In this document: positions 44,799 through 53,816 of the stretch, one piece after another
How positions within the stretch are numbered: the stretch's first letter is position 1
Layout of the letters: each line of letters opens with the position of its first letter
Assembly (NCBI RefSeq): GCF_034930985.1
Contig: NZ_JAYGIM010000003.1
Location: forward strand, 186,001 to 250,000
Source: Arcicella lustrica
GTDB lineage: Bacteria; Bacteroidota; Bacteroidia; Cytophagales; Spirosomataceae
Direction: 5' to 3'
Length of the DNA stretch: 64,000 bases
Program-made: the position numbers and the translations under genes
The notes under the pieces: model-generated
What the model was told of the DNA's origin: nothing
The model's input: only the letters and a program-made list of their open reading frames with translations
The model's database searches: none

Positions 44799-45815
44799 TT
44801 ATATATAATTTACTTCTGGACTCAATTTAATACCAAATTTATCCAGTACTGATTGCTGTACTTTTTCGGCTAGTTTCTTGATTTCGTTGCCATTTCCTCC
44901 ACCGTAATTCACTAAAACTAAAGCCTGACGAGCGTGAACGCCAATTTGTCCATCTCTAAAACCTTTCCAACCTGCTTGCTCTATTAACCAACCTGCTGGC
45001 ACTTTTACAGTATTTTCATTGATTGGGTAACTTGGTAACGTTGGATATTCTATCAAAATTTGCTTGTATTGTTCAATCGGAATTTCAGGATTTTTGAAAA
45101 AACTGCCAGAATTTCCAATTTCGGCTGGGTCTGGTAATTTACTCCTACGAATTGAAATAACTGCATCGCTTACGGCTTTGATTGAAAGATCTGTTACATT
45201 CATTTCCGCCAATGTTTTTTGAATATCACCATAAGCAGTTTTGAAAGTCGCTACTTTATTCAAATGAAAAGTAACCGAAGTAATCACATATTTTCCTTTC
45301 AAAGCATGTTTAAAAACGCTTTCACGGTAACCAAACTGACAAGCTGTTAAACTAAAAGTTTCTATTTCAAGCGTTTCCAGATTAAGGGCTTGTAATTCCT
45401 GAAAAACATCTTTGATTTCTACGCCATAAGCACCAATATTTTGCATGGGTGCAGCACCAACTGTACCCGGAATGAGTGAAAGATTTTCAATACCCGCATA
45501 ATGATTCTCTACACAAAACATCACAAATTGATGCCAAATTTCACCCGCTCCCGCTTTAATATGAACAGTATTTTCGTCTTCAAAAACTTTTTCAACTCCT
45601 TTTAAAGCAATTTTTATGACTAATCCTTCGTAATTCTTGGTAAGTAGTAAATTACTTCCGCCTCCTAAAAACAATTTATCAAGGTTCTTGAAATCAGGAT
45701 TTTGGAGAATATCTTTCAGTTCTTCAACAGTATTTACTTCAACAAAATATTGTGCAGAAGCTTCCAGACCAAAAGTATTGAAGGGTTTTAAAGAAATATT
45801 TTGTTGAATATTCAT
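44799..45815 (-). CDS. murB: UDP-N-acetylenolpyruvoylglucosamine reductase
   Basis: 338 residues from the ATG at 45813-45815 (MNIQQNISLKPFNTFGLEA), preferred over a TTG six codons upstream. FAD-binding PCMH-type domain with FLGGGSNLLL, then GVEIKDVF and the GAAPMQNIGAYGVE segment, substrate domain with GYRESVFK (Tyr loop of the type I enzyme) and IGNSGSFFKNPEI (catalytic Ser). It makes UDP-MurNAc. It shares a transcript with kdsA, so a lipid A and a peptidoglycan gene are paired. Confidence 0.96.
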   Translation of the reverse strand: MNIQQNISLKPFNTFGLEASAQYFVEVNTVEELKDILQNPDFKNLDKLFLGGGSNLLLTKNYEGLVIKIALKGVEKVFEDENTVHIKAGAGEIWHQFVMFCVENHYAGIENLSLIPGTVGAAPMQNIGAYGVEIKDVFQELQALNLETLEIETFSLTACQFGYRESVFKHALKGKYVITSVTFHLNKVATFKTAYGDIQKTLAEMNVTDLSIKAVSDAVISIRRSKLPDPAEIGNSGSFFKNPEIPIEQYKQILIEYPTLPSYPINENTVKVPAGWLIEQAGWKGFRDGQIGVHARQALVLVNYGGGNGNEIKKLAEKVQQSVLDKFGIKLSPEVNYI

Positions 45816-45865
45816 GGGGTTTTTAGAAATCAAAAATCAGAATTAAGGATGCTCAATAGCGGAAA

Positions 45866-45894
45866 CAAAGTTACAATGAAAAAGGATATTTCAA
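45866..45894 (-). promoter_or_regulatory. Predicted promoter of murB-kdsA
   Basis: Minus-strand TAACTTTG (complement of 45866-45873) with TTG (complement of 45892-45894) 18 bases upstream; leader about 45 bases. On the opposite strand TATCTTTG (45912-45919) may serve the SPOR lipoprotein gene. Confidence 0.5.
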
Positions 45895-45972
45895 GTTTTT
45901 GTCAAAAATTGTATCTTTGATGAATACTTCTTTTCAAGCCACCAAAAGTCTATCTGAAAAACTCAATTTTAT

Positions 45973-46548
45973 ATGCAACGCTTTCTTTTTATTTGTCTAT
46001 CCATATTTTTAGTAATTCTAAGTGCTTGTTCCCCCAAGGTTGTTTCTAGCAAAGGTTCTTCTACTTCTGCCAGTACAAAATCATCTCATAAAAAAACAGA
46101 TAAAATTTATGAAGAAGATTTATCGCAATATTTGCCCAAGTACAAACAACTAAACGAGGCAAGTGATACGCTGAATTATTCGAAAAAAAATACAAAAAAG
46201 GCTTATTTAACCGAAGAGCCTATGCACATCAACAAAAAACTGGATGCTATTTTAGATACGATTTCGCTTAAAAATAAAAGTATTCGCTACGCAAATGGTT
46301 TCAGAATCCAGATTTATGTAGGAAATGACAGAAAAGCCGCTGATGATGCCAAGATTTATACTTACCAAACTTATCCAGAAATTTACCCTTATCTTAGCTA
46401 TCAACAACCAATTTATAAAGTAAAAATTGGTGATTTCCTAAACAGAATGGATGCTGAAAGATACTTTGTTACGATTAAAGAAAATTTCCCTTCGGCAATG
46501 ATACTGCCCGACAGAGTAGAAATAAAAAGAGGAATACTAGTTAAATAA
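45973..46548 (+). CDS. Lipoprotein with SPOR domain
   Basis: 191 residues. Signal peptide with lipobox ILSAC (Cys19). A Ser/Thr/Lys-rich linker (22-60) is followed by a C-terminal SPOR domain (about 110-180: YANGFRIQIYVGNDRKAADD, YKVKIGDFLNRMDAERYFV), which binds denuded glycan strands of septal peptidoglycan. It is probably division- or wall-associated. Divergent from murB. Confidence 0.85.
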   Translation: MQRFLFICLSIFLVILSACSPKVVSSKGSSTSASTKSSHKKTDKIYEEDLSQYLPKYKQLNEASDTLNYSKKNTKKAYLTEEPMHINKKLDAILDTISLKNKSIRYANGFRIQIYVGNDRKAADDAKIYTYQTYPEIYPYLSYQQPIYKVKIGDFLNRMDAERYFVTIKENFPSAMILPDRVEIKRGILVK

Positions 46549-46557
46549 AGTAAGAAC

Positions 46558-46589
46558 TTGGGTTTTAGCTTTTTGGTTTAGTATTTTTG
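46558..46589 (+). promoter_or_regulatory. Predicted promoter of gmd
   Basis: TTG at 46558-46560, 21-base spacer, TATTTTTG at 46582-46589. Predicted leader about 68 bases. Confidence 0.45.
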
Positions 46590-46662
46590 TATTGAATAAA
46601 ATCACATTTAATTTTTAATTGCCCCCAAAATTAAAATCCCTCTTGGGCAGGGGTTGGACTAC

Positions 46663-47733
46663 ATGAAAAAAGCTCTTATTACAGGTATCACCGGGCAAGA
46701 CGGTGCATATTTAGCAGAATTACTCCTCTCTAAAGGCTATGAAGTACATGGTATCAAGCGAAGAAGTTCATTAATTAATACACAAAGGATTGATCATCTT
46801 TATGAAGATTTACATGAAGATGGTGTGAAATTTATACTCCATTATGGTGATTTGAGTGATTCAACCAATATTATCAGAATTATTCAAGAAGTTCAACCAG
46901 ATGAGATTTATAATCTTGGGGCGATGTCACACGTGAAGGTTTCTTTTGATGAACCCGAATATACTGCTCAAGTTGATGGTATCGGTACATTGAGAATTCT
47001 TGAGGCGGTTCGTTTATTAGGTTTGAATAAAAAAACTAAAATATATCAAGCTTCTACTTCTGAACTGTATGGTTTGGTTCAAGAAGTTCCACAATCGGAA
47101 ACTACTCCATTTTATCCACGTTCTCCTTACGCAGTTGCCAAATTATACGCTTACTGGATTACTGTAAACTATCGTGAAGCATACAATATGTTTGCCGTAA
47201 ACGGTATTCTATTTAATCATGAATCGCCTTTACGTGGAGAAACTTTTGTGACCCGTAAAATTACTCGTGCTGTTTCTCAAATCGCTTTGGGGCAACAAGA
47301 ACAATTATACTTAGGGAATTTGGATGCACAACGTGACTGGGGACACGCCAAAGATTACGTAGAAGCCATGTGGTTAATTTTACAACAAGAAGTACCTGAA
47401 GATTTTGTTATTGCTACTGGAGTAACCACTCGTGTTCGTGAATTTGTAAGAATGGCATTTGCTTATTTGGGCATAGAAATTGGATTTGAAGGAGAAGGAG
47501 TCAATGAAATTGGTAAAGTAGTAGCTTGCCACAATCCTGAATATCAAGTAGAAATTGGGAAAGTGGTAGTTTCTGTAGATGAAAGATATTTCCGTCCAAC
47601 AGAGGTAGAATTACTCATTGGAGATCCAGCAAAATGCCAAGCAAAATTGGGTTGGTCGCCAAAATATGATTTAAAAGGACTGGTTGATGATATGATGCAG
47701 TCGGATATTGCTTTGTTTAAAAATAAGCAATAA
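46663..47733 (+). CDS. gmd: GDP-mannose 4,6-dehydratase
   Basis: 356 residues from the ATG at 46663 (MKKALITGITGQDG), preferred to a TTG three codons upstream. Extended short-chain dehydrogenase with NAD(P)-binding GITGQDGAYLAE, catalytic Thr/Ser in ASTSELYG, YxxxK in YAVAKLYAYW and GMD-specific LFNHESPLRGETFVTRKI and LGNLDAQRDWGHAKDYVEAM. It makes GDP-4-keto-6-deoxymannose, the precursor of fucose, rhamnose or perosamine for surface glycans; no fcl (GDP-fucose synthase) is in the window. Confidence 0.93.
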   Translation: MKKALITGITGQDGAYLAELLLSKGYEVHGIKRRSSLINTQRIDHLYEDLHEDGVKFILHYGDLSDSTNIIRIIQEVQPDEIYNLGAMSHVKVSFDEPEYTAQVDGIGTLRILEAVRLLGLNKKTKIYQASTSELYGLVQEVPQSETTPFYPRSPYAVAKLYAYWITVNYREAYNMFAVNGILFNHESPLRGETFVTRKITRAVSQIALGQQEQLYLGNLDAQRDWGHAKDYVEAMWLILQQEVPEDFVIATGVTTRVREFVRMAFAYLGIEIGFEGEGVNEIGKVVACHNPEYQVEIGKVVVSVDERYFRPTEVELLIGDPAKCQAKLGWSPKYDLKGLVDDMMQSDIALFKNKQ

Positions 47734-47787
47734 GACGAAATTCTATCTAAACAGTACAAAACCTCCATTTTCCTGATAAATGTTAAT

Positions 47788-47795
47788 TATATTTG
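47788..47795 (+). promoter_or_regulatory. Possible -7 box for the Gfo/Idh gene
   Basis: TATATTTG fits TAnnTTTG, 85 bases upstream of the ATG at 47880; no well-spaced -33 TTTG is seen. Confidence 0.3.
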
Positions 47796-47879
47796 AAGGA
47801 ATTGAATGTTATAAAGTATTATTATCCTATATATTTTCAATCAAAAAAGAATACTTATCCAAATAACAATTATTTAACC

Positions 47880-49025
47880 ATGGAAAAAATCAAAGTCGGC
47901 GTAGTCGGAACTGGGTTTATCGGGCCTGCTCATATTGAGGCATTAAGAAGACTTCCAAATGTAGAAGTAACAGCACTTTGTGAAGTAAATATTGAATTAG
48001 CGACTGCCAAGGCTGCACAATTAGGTATCGAGCGTCCATGTACGTTTGAACAATTATTGGCAATGGAAGATATTGCTTGTGTGCATATTTGTACTCCCAA
48101 CTTTTTACATTATTCACAATCAAAAGCAGCTTTATTGGCTGGTAAACACGTTGTTTGTGAAAAACCATTGGCTAAAGATTTACACGAAGCTGAAGAATTA
48201 GTAGCCTTAGCTGCTGAAACTGGTTTGGTAAATGCCGTTCACTTCAATTTACGTTATTATCCTTTGGTTCGCCAAATGAAAACAATGCGTGAAAAAGGTG
48301 ATTTAGGTGAAGTGTATTCAGTAATTGGTTCTTATTTACAAGACTGGTTATTCTATGAAACTGATTATAACTGGCGTTTAGAACCAGATAAATCTGGAGA
48401 TTCTCGTGCAATTGCTGATATTGGTTCACACTTGATGGACATTATCGAGTATATCACTGGCTTAAAAACGGTTGAAGTAATGGCCGATTTCAATACGATT
48501 CACAAAACTCGTAAAAAGCCTTTGAAACCAGTAGAAACATATTCTGGCAAAATGCTTCAACCAGAAGACTATGCAGATGTAACAATTACAACGGAAGACC
48601 ATGCTAACGTTTTATTACGTTTCGATAATGGAAATCGTGGTTCGGTAACAGTTTCTCAAGTTTCGGCTGGACGTAAAAATCAATTGAAATTAGAGATTTC
48701 TGGTGGAAAGAAAACATTTGCTTTCAACTCAGAAGCACCAAACGAAATCTGGATTGGTAATCGTGATGGCTACAACCAATCTTTAATGCGTGACCCTTCT
48801 TTAGCATATCCAGAAGCAAGTGCATTGATGACTTTCCCAGGTGGACACAACGAAGGTTTCCCAGATACTTCTAAGCAATTATTCAAAGAAGTATATGCAG
48901 CCGTTGCTGCTGGTAAACAACCAGAAAAACCAAATTATCCTACTTTTGCTGATGGATATAGAGAATTATTAATCTGCGAAAGAATTCTCGACAGCCACAG
49001 AAGCCAAAGCTGGGTGAAGGTTTAG
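47880..49025 (+). CDS. Gfo/Idh/MocA family NAD(P)-dependent sugar oxidoreductase
   Basis: 381 residues from the ATG at 47880 (MEKIKVGVVGTGFIGPAHIE); an open TTG frame 29 codons upstream has no similarity. Rossmann domain at the N-terminus with VGVVGTGFIG, then CTPNFLHY and the catalytic-Lys motif EKPLAKDLHEAEEL; C-terminal dimerisation domain with GDSRAIADIGSHLMDIIEY. These enzymes oxidise sugars or inositols. Followed by a sugar isomerase gene, it probably forms a carbohydrate catabolic pair. Confidence 0.92.
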   Translation: MEKIKVGVVGTGFIGPAHIEALRRLPNVEVTALCEVNIELATAKAAQLGIERPCTFEQLLAMEDIACVHICTPNFLHYSQSKAALLAGKHVVCEKPLAKDLHEAEELVALAAETGLVNAVHFNLRYYPLVRQMKTMREKGDLGEVYSVIGSYLQDWLFYETDYNWRLEPDKSGDSRAIADIGSHLMDIIEYITGLKTVEVMADFNTIHKTRKKPLKPVETYSGKMLQPEDYADVTITTEDHANVLLRFDNGNRGSVTVSQVSAGRKNQLKLEISGGKKTFAFNSEAPNEIWIGNRDGYNQSLMRDPSLAYPEASALMTFPGGHNEGFPDTSKQLFKEVYAAVAAGKQPEKPNYPTFADGYRELLICERILDSHRSQSWVKV

Positions 49026-49042
49026 ATGTTTAGTAAATGAAT

Positions 49043-49077
49043 GATTGGTGATTTAGTGATTAACTGAATCACCAATC
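49043..49077 (+). terminator. Hairpin after the oxidoreductase gene
   Basis: Perfect 11-bp stem GATTGGTGATT / AATCACCAATC with a 13-base loop, followed by TTATTTTA on the plus strand, so a weak rho-independent terminator. Confidence 0.6.
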
Positions 49078-49097
49078 TTATTTTACACCTTCAAGAA

Positions 49098-49265
49098 ATG
49101 GACACAAATAATTATCTTCCTAAAGATGAATTTGCTGAACTCATCTTTGGACGCATAAAAGCATTTGGTTTACGCATTAATGAAGGAAATGAAATTTTAA
49201 AAATTCTATCAAAATCCAGAAAAACAACAGGAGAATTATTGAAAAAAAAGGGTATTGACTCTTAA
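49098..49265 (+). CDS. Small protein, 55 residues, function unknown
   Basis: Read directly: ATG at 49098-49100, TAA at 49263-49265. The start is MDTNNYLPKDEFAELIFGRI and the end is basic (LLKKKGIDS); it is predominantly helical, with Lys/Glu pattern and no signal peptide. It sits between the oxidoreductase and the isomerase genes, after the hairpin. Coding potential is judged from the composition only, and no family is recognised. Confidence 0.45.
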   Translation: MDTNNYLPKDEFAELIFGRIKAFGLRINEGNEILKILSKSRKTTGELLKKKGIDS

Positions 49266-49293
49266 CTCACTCATTCACAACTCACAATTTTTC

Positions 49294-50346
49294 ATGAAAA
49301 CAATCAAAGGTCCTGCTATATTTTTAGCACAATTTTTAGATAACGTTGCTCCTTTCAATACCCTTGATTCAATTACTTCTTGGGTAGCTGACTTAGGATA
49401 TAAAGGAGTACAAATTCCTACTTGGGATGCTCGTGCAATTGATTTACAATTAGCAGCCGAATCAAAAACTTATTGCGACGAATTGAAAGGTAAATTGGCG
49501 GATAAAGGTATCCAAATCACTGAACTTTCAACGCACTTGCAAGGACAGTTGGTAGCAGTAAACCCTGCTTACGACGTGATGTTCGACGGCTTTGCACCAG
49601 ATTCAGTAAAAGGAAATCCAAAAGCTCGTACAGAATGGGCTGTGCAACAATTGAAGTATGCAGCAAAAGCTTCTCAGAACTTAGGGTTAAAAGCTCATGC
49701 TACTTTCTCTGGTGCTTTGATGTGGCATACAGTTTATCCTTGGCCTCAACGCCCTGCGGGTTTGGTAGAGCAAGGTTTTACAGAATTGGCTAATCGTTGG
49801 TTGCCTATTTTGGATGCTTTTGAAGATTCAGGAGTTGACCTTTGCTACGAAATTCACCCAGGAGAAGATTTACACGATGGCGTTACTTTTGAAATGTTCC
49901 TTGAAAAAGTAGGTAATCACAAACGTGCCAACTTACTTTATGACCCATCTCACTTTGTGTTACAATGTTTGGATTACTTACAATACATTGATTTCTATCA
50001 CGAAAGAATCAAGATGTTCCACGTAAAGGATGCAGAGTTTAATCCAACTGGAAAACAAGGCGTTTATGGCGGTTATCAGTCATGGGTAAATCGTGCTGGT
50101 CGTTTCCGTTCTTTAGGCGATGGACAAGTTGACTTTGGTTCTATTTTCTCGAAATTAACACAATACGGCTACGATGGTTGGGCGGTGTTAGAATGGGAAT
50201 GTGCTATCAAAGATCCTGTTCAAGGCGCAACAGAAGGCGCTCCATTTATTGACTCAAACATCATCCAAGCGACATCTAAAGTATTTGATGACTTCGCTGG
50301 CGGTGGTGCTGATATAGAATTGAATAAGAAGATTTTGGGAATTTAA
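49294..50346 (+). CDS. Sugar phosphate isomerase/epimerase (xylose isomerase-like TIM barrel)
   Basis: 350 residues from the ATG at 49294 (MKTIKGPAIFLAQF); the longer frame from 49255 would overlap the 55-residue ORF. A TIM barrel of the AP endonuclease 2/xylose isomerase superfamily, with metal ligands in CYEIHPGEDLHD (Glu), YDPSHFV (Asp, His), FHVKDAEF (His, Asp) and VLEWECAIKD (Glu). Likely a sugar or inositol isomerase/epimerase working with the Gfo/Idh enzyme; in many Bacteroidota the two are adjacent. Confidence 0.9.
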   Translation: MKTIKGPAIFLAQFLDNVAPFNTLDSITSWVADLGYKGVQIPTWDARAIDLQLAAESKTYCDELKGKLADKGIQITELSTHLQGQLVAVNPAYDVMFDGFAPDSVKGNPKARTEWAVQQLKYAAKASQNLGLKAHATFSGALMWHTVYPWPQRPAGLVEQGFTELANRWLPILDAFEDSGVDLCYEIHPGEDLHDGVTFEMFLEKVGNHKRANLLYDPSHFVLQCLDYLQYIDFYHERIKMFHVKDAEFNPTGKQGVYGGYQSWVNRAGRFRSLGDGQVDFGSIFSKLTQYGYDGWAVLEWECAIKDPVQGATEGAPFIDSNIIQATSKVFDDFAGGGADIELNKKILGI

Positions 50347-50390
50347 GAGGCTATCAGTAGTCGGATTTCAGATATCAGCTTTCTGTTTAC
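50345..50390. repeat. Intergenic word of the CTATCAG/TCAGCTT family
   Basis: AGGCTATCAGTAGTCGGATT and ATATCAGCTTTCTG resemble the AGCTGTCAGC/CGATGACCGACAGC words at 50536-50562 and 53817-53968. No gene function is suggested. Confidence 0.35.
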
Positions 50391-50418
50391 AAAACCCTTG
50401 CAAGCCTGCAAGGGTTTT
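50391..50418 (+). terminator. Strong rho-independent terminator
   Basis: Perfect 12-bp stem AAAACCCTTGCA / TGCAAGGGTTTT, 4-base loop, followed by TATTTTTAAA on the plus strand. It ends the gmd-to-isomerase region. Confidence 0.85.
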
Positions 50419-50569
50419 TATTTTTAAAATTTAGGGTATTTAATTTTTGATTTATCAAAATAATAGTATTTTTATTGTCAATATCATACCATATCAGTAA
50501 TTATATTAAAAAATTCTATGTAAAGTAAGTTTTGAAAGCTGATGACCGAAACCTGATAGCCATACAACT

Positions 50570-51004
50570 ATGCGCCTTTTCCAATCCGAATCTGAAATAG
50601 AATCCTTAATAGAAAAATTCAATACTTGTAATTTGCCTGCTGAAGATTGGACGCATGAAGCACATTTAGCGATGGGCGTTTGGTATTTGCGTCAGTATAA
50701 TCTTACGCAGTCGATGCACTTGGTACGACAAAGAATTATTTTATTCAATAGTTCTGTTGGAGGACCAATCAATTTTGAAAGAGGTTATCACGAAACCCTT
50801 ACATGGTTTTGGTTGAAAACCGTTGAGGCTTTTTTAGACAGATTTGGGAGAGAAAAAACATTACTGGAAGCGTGCAATGCTTTTTTAAGTAGCGAATACG
50901 CTTTGCGAGATAGAGCCTTATTATTTTACGAAAAAGAAGAAGTCATGTCGCTGGAAGCACGGGCATTTTTGGTATTGCCTACCAATACTTCCCGCCCTTT
51001 TTAA
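50570..51004 (+). CDS. Conserved hypothetical protein
   Basis: 144 residues, no signal peptide. The opening (LIEKFNTCNLPAEDWTHEAH) contains a WTHxAHL motif that I recall from a widespread uncharacterised bacterial family of about 140-160 residues; the rest is helical with several Trp/Tyr (WYLRQYN, YHETLTWFWL). The role is unknown. The 3' end overlaps the convergent glycosyltransferase gene by 26 bases. Confidence 0.7.
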   Translation: MRLFQSESEIESLIEKFNTCNLPAEDWTHEAHLAMGVWYLRQYNLTQSMHLVRQRIILFNSSVGGPINFERGYHETLTWFWLKTVEAFLDRFGREKTLLEACNAFLSSEYALRDRALLFYEKEEVMSLEARAFLVLPTNTSRPF

Positions 51005-51737
51005 GTATCAACTTTACTCCTCGAATAGTAATTTGTATATGAGCCATGATTACTCCGAAAAAGCCAAAATGCTTTTTCAATACTTCGTAGCGATCAAGTA
51101 AGGAGCGTTTTAGTTGTTTATTTGAAATACCACCAACCAAGTATTTTGCCACTACTGTATCTAAAAACTGTACTTTTTTCGCTCTTTTTAAGCATTCAAT
51201 TTCCCAATCAATATCAGCACTAAGGTTATTTTCAAGATAAAAAGGAGCGATAGATTTACGAGCGATAAAGGCTTGATGACAAACCAACATCCCTAAATTC
51301 ATATCTTGCCATTTAAGGTTTTTGGGCAAACGATGCGGTGTAATTTCTGAACGTAAGCCTTGAATTGTACTGTTTTCTTCTACAAAATAAGTATCTCCAT
51401 AAAACACATCAGCTTGGGTTTCTGCTAAAGCTTTCATGAAAGTTGCCACTACTTCACTATCATTAATTTCATCGCCAGCGTTCATAAACCAGACAAAATC
51501 ACCCGAAGCCAAGCGTAAGCCTTTGTTCATGGCATCGTACAAACCTTTGTCGGATTCAGACACCAAAAGGTTTACTCTTTCGCCATAAGTTTTCGCAATT
51601 TCCAAGGTTGAATCTTTCGATTTTCCATCAATAATAATGTACTCAAAATCTTGGTTTGATTGAGCCAAAATACTCTCGATGGTTCTTTTTAGGAATTTTT
51701 CAGCATTATAAGTAATGGTAATGATACTTAATTTCAT
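50979..51737 (-). CDS. Glycosyltransferase family 2
   Basis: 252 residues. GT-A fold signatures: MKLSIITITYNAEKFLKRTI (nucleotide binding), FEYIIIDGKSKDST (DGxSxDxT), and the acidic DxD-like region FVWFMNAGDEINDS. The WQDMNLGMLVCHQAFIARKS part is typical of GT2 enzymes near colanic acid or lipopolysaccharide genes. It transfers a sugar onto a lipid-linked glycan at the cytosolic membrane face. Its start overlaps the stop of the next gene by 4 bases (ATGA-type). Confidence 0.9.
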   Translation of the reverse strand: MKLSIITITYNAEKFLKRTIESILAQSNQDFEYIIIDGKSKDSTLEIAKTYGERVNLLVSESDKGLYDAMNKGLRLASGDFVWFMNAGDEINDSEVVATFMKALAETQADVFYGDTYFVEENSTIQGLRSEITPHRLPKNLKWQDMNLGMLVCHQAFIARKSIAPFYLENNLSADIDWEIECLKRAKKVQFLDTVVAKYLVGGISNKQLKRSLLDRYEVLKKHFGFFGVIMAHIQITIRGVKLILKKGGKYW

Positions 51738-52996
51738 AATAATGATTCATATAAAGCTTGGTACTGTTTTGCTACTACTTCTTCGGCATAATTTTCAATC
51801 ACTTTTTGTCTGGAATTTCGACAAAGTACTTCATAATCAGCTTCAAACAAAGTCCAATAAATACCTTTTGCCAACTCTTCAGCAGATTTAAAAGTAGCTA
51901 AATATCCATTTTTTTGATGTTCAATCATTTCAGGAATGCCACCTGTTTCAAAACCAACAACTGGTGTTGCGCAAGCCAAAGATTCCATAATGGTATTCGG
52001 CAAATTATCTTCCAAAGAAGAAACTACAAAAACAGAAGCGGAGGAATACGCCAAAGCGATTTCAGATAAATCTGAAAGTTTGCCTAAAACATTTACTTTA
52101 AAAGGAAGATTTTCAAAATCATTGGCATTCGCTTGTCCGAAAATAATTAGCTCAACCTCTTTATTATCAACCGAATACTCCTTTTTTAAAATCTCTAAAG
52201 CTTTTTTAAAATAGATAAATCCTTTCCGAACATCGCTAATCTTAGCAGCCGCAAAAAGTATATAACGTTTGTTGGTATCTAATTGAAAGTGCTGTTGAGC
52301 AATTGATTTTTCGGTCGGTTTGAACAATGAAGTATCAATTGGATTTGGAATCGAAACAATTTTATTGCCTTCTAATAAAGTACTCGCCTTCGCTTTTTCT
52401 GCTAACCAATTGCTACAAGCAACGATGGTAATGTTGGCATTTTGAAAAATTTCTTGTTTAGCTTTCCAGACTTGATTTGACAAATCTGTCGGAGAAGGAT
52501 TTTTAAGAAATTCTGTACAATTTCCACAGTTTTGTTGATAATGAGTACAGTCTCTTGAATAATGACAACCACCCGTAAAAACCCACATATCGTGCAAAGT
52601 CCAAACAATTGGCTTTTGGGTTTCAATAAGTTTTTTAAGAGAATCAAGTGAAAGAAAACCGAAATTTATCCAATGTAAATGAATAATATCAGTCTTTTTA
52701 ATCAATGAATGTTGACTAATATCAATACCTATTTTTGCTTGTGAAAAGATAAATCTTACTGCCTTGGATTTTTCATAAAAAGCAAATTGATAACGATCGA
52801 AAGCGAATCTGGCAAGAGCTACTTTTTTCAAGAACCAATTGGGAGCAATTGTTTCGACATTGGGAGCTTTCCCCTTTTGATCTTGCACAAGCATTTTTGA
52901 TTCTAAACCATTGTCATTTAAGGCTTTATTGAGCCTAGAAGCAGCGATAGACGCTCCGCCATAAGTATCAAATGTGCTTAAAATCGTAATTTTCAT
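51734..52996 (-). CDS. Glycosyltransferase family 4
   Basis: 420 residues from the ATG at 52994-52996 (MKITILSTFDTYGGASIAAS), chosen over an upstream TTG that would overlap the methyltransferase. GT-B fold: acceptor loop GGASIAASRL, a cysteine-rich HDMWVFTGGCHYSRDC ... CGNC stretch shared with WcaC-type transferases, and donor-binding EDNLPNTIMESLACATPVV with GIPEMI. Transfers a sugar from a nucleotide donor. Co-transcribed with the GT2 and FkbM genes. Confidence 0.92.
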   Translation of the reverse strand: MKITILSTFDTYGGASIAASRLNKALNDNGLESKMLVQDQKGKAPNVETIAPNWFLKKVALARFAFDRYQFAFYEKSKAVRFIFSQAKIGIDISQHSLIKKTDIIHLHWINFGFLSLDSLKKLIETQKPIVWTLHDMWVFTGGCHYSRDCTHYQQNCGNCTEFLKNPSPTDLSNQVWKAKQEIFQNANITIVACSNWLAEKAKASTLLEGNKIVSIPNPIDTSLFKPTEKSIAQQHFQLDTNKRYILFAAAKISDVRKGFIYFKKALEILKKEYSVDNKEVELIIFGQANANDFENLPFKVNVLGKLSDLSEIALAYSSASVFVVSSLEDNLPNTIMESLACATPVVGFETGGIPEMIEHQKNGYLATFKSAEELAKGIYWTLFEADYEVLCRNSRQKVIENYAEEVVAKQYQALYESLL

Positions 52997-52997
52997 A

Positions 52998-53804
52998 TTA
53001 TGGACGATAGCCAAAAATGTTTAATTGCAAATCCATCAAATCATTACCTTTATAGCGATGATTAACGAGCGGTTTTGTGCGGTCTTGTGCAGAATTAATG
53101 AAGTAACGGAAACCGTTTTTAGCCAAAATATTCAGAATTTCACCTAATTCCTGTGCTTGTTCTGGAAAAGCGTGATATTCGATAAAGATGTTTTTTACTT
53201 GCTTTAATGAGTCGGCACAGTCTTTCAACACTGCCGTTTCAGCTCCTTCGATATCCATTTTTAGCATATCTACCGAAGGCGTTTTGTCAAGTACATCTTT
53301 TAAACGAAAAGAAGCAACTTTTACTTTATCGCCTTCGCCATAAATTGATGCTCCGTCAGAGCCTTCAGAGGCAAATTCAATGCCTTCGTCATCAATCCAA
53401 ACGGCTTTGTTGATTACTTCTACGTCCGAAAATCCATTTTTACTGAGATTTGATTGGAGTATTGTTGCAATTTTAGCATCTGCTTCAAAAGCTGTGATTT
53501 GGGAATTTGGATATTCTCTTTTGAAAAATGCACAACTTGAACCAATATTTGCTCCGCAATCTAAAATCACAGGCTTTGCCGAATTGGTATTGAATTTATA
53601 AAACTGTTCAACGAAAATTTCTTGAAACTGAAAAAGAAAAGACATACAATCAGGTACTTGGAATGTCATTCCTTGAAATGTTACTTCACGAGCTTCGTAG
53701 CGTTTTACATCTCCGTACTTTCTGAAAAGCTTTAGTAACTCACGACTTTCAGGAGTTCTGAAAGCATGATATGGTCCTTTTAATATGTATTTTAAAACAA
53801 ACAT
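52998..53804 (-). CDS. FkbM family methyltransferase
   Basis: 268 residues. SAM-binding motif VILDCGANIGSS, then ITAFEADAKIA, and the FkbM signature MLKMDIEGAETAVLKD, with IFIEYHAFPEQ near the end. FkbM proteins methylate sugar hydroxyls; here probably a residue of the polysaccharide. The next gene's ATG follows its stop by one base. Confidence 0.9.
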   Translation of the reverse strand: MFVLKYILKGPYHAFRTPESRELLKLFRKYGDVKRYEAREVTFQGMTFQVPDCMSFLFQFQEIFVEQFYKFNTNSAKPVILDCGANIGSSCAFFKREYPNSQITAFEADAKIATILQSNLSKNGFSDVEVINKAVWIDDEGIEFASEGSDGASIYGEGDKVKVASFRLKDVLDKTPSVDMLKMDIEGAETAVLKDCADSLKQVKNIFIEYHAFPEQAQELGEILNILAKNGFRYFINSAQDRTKPLVNHRYKGNDLMDLQLNIFGYRP

Positions 53805-53816
53805 TTTAAGATGGTC

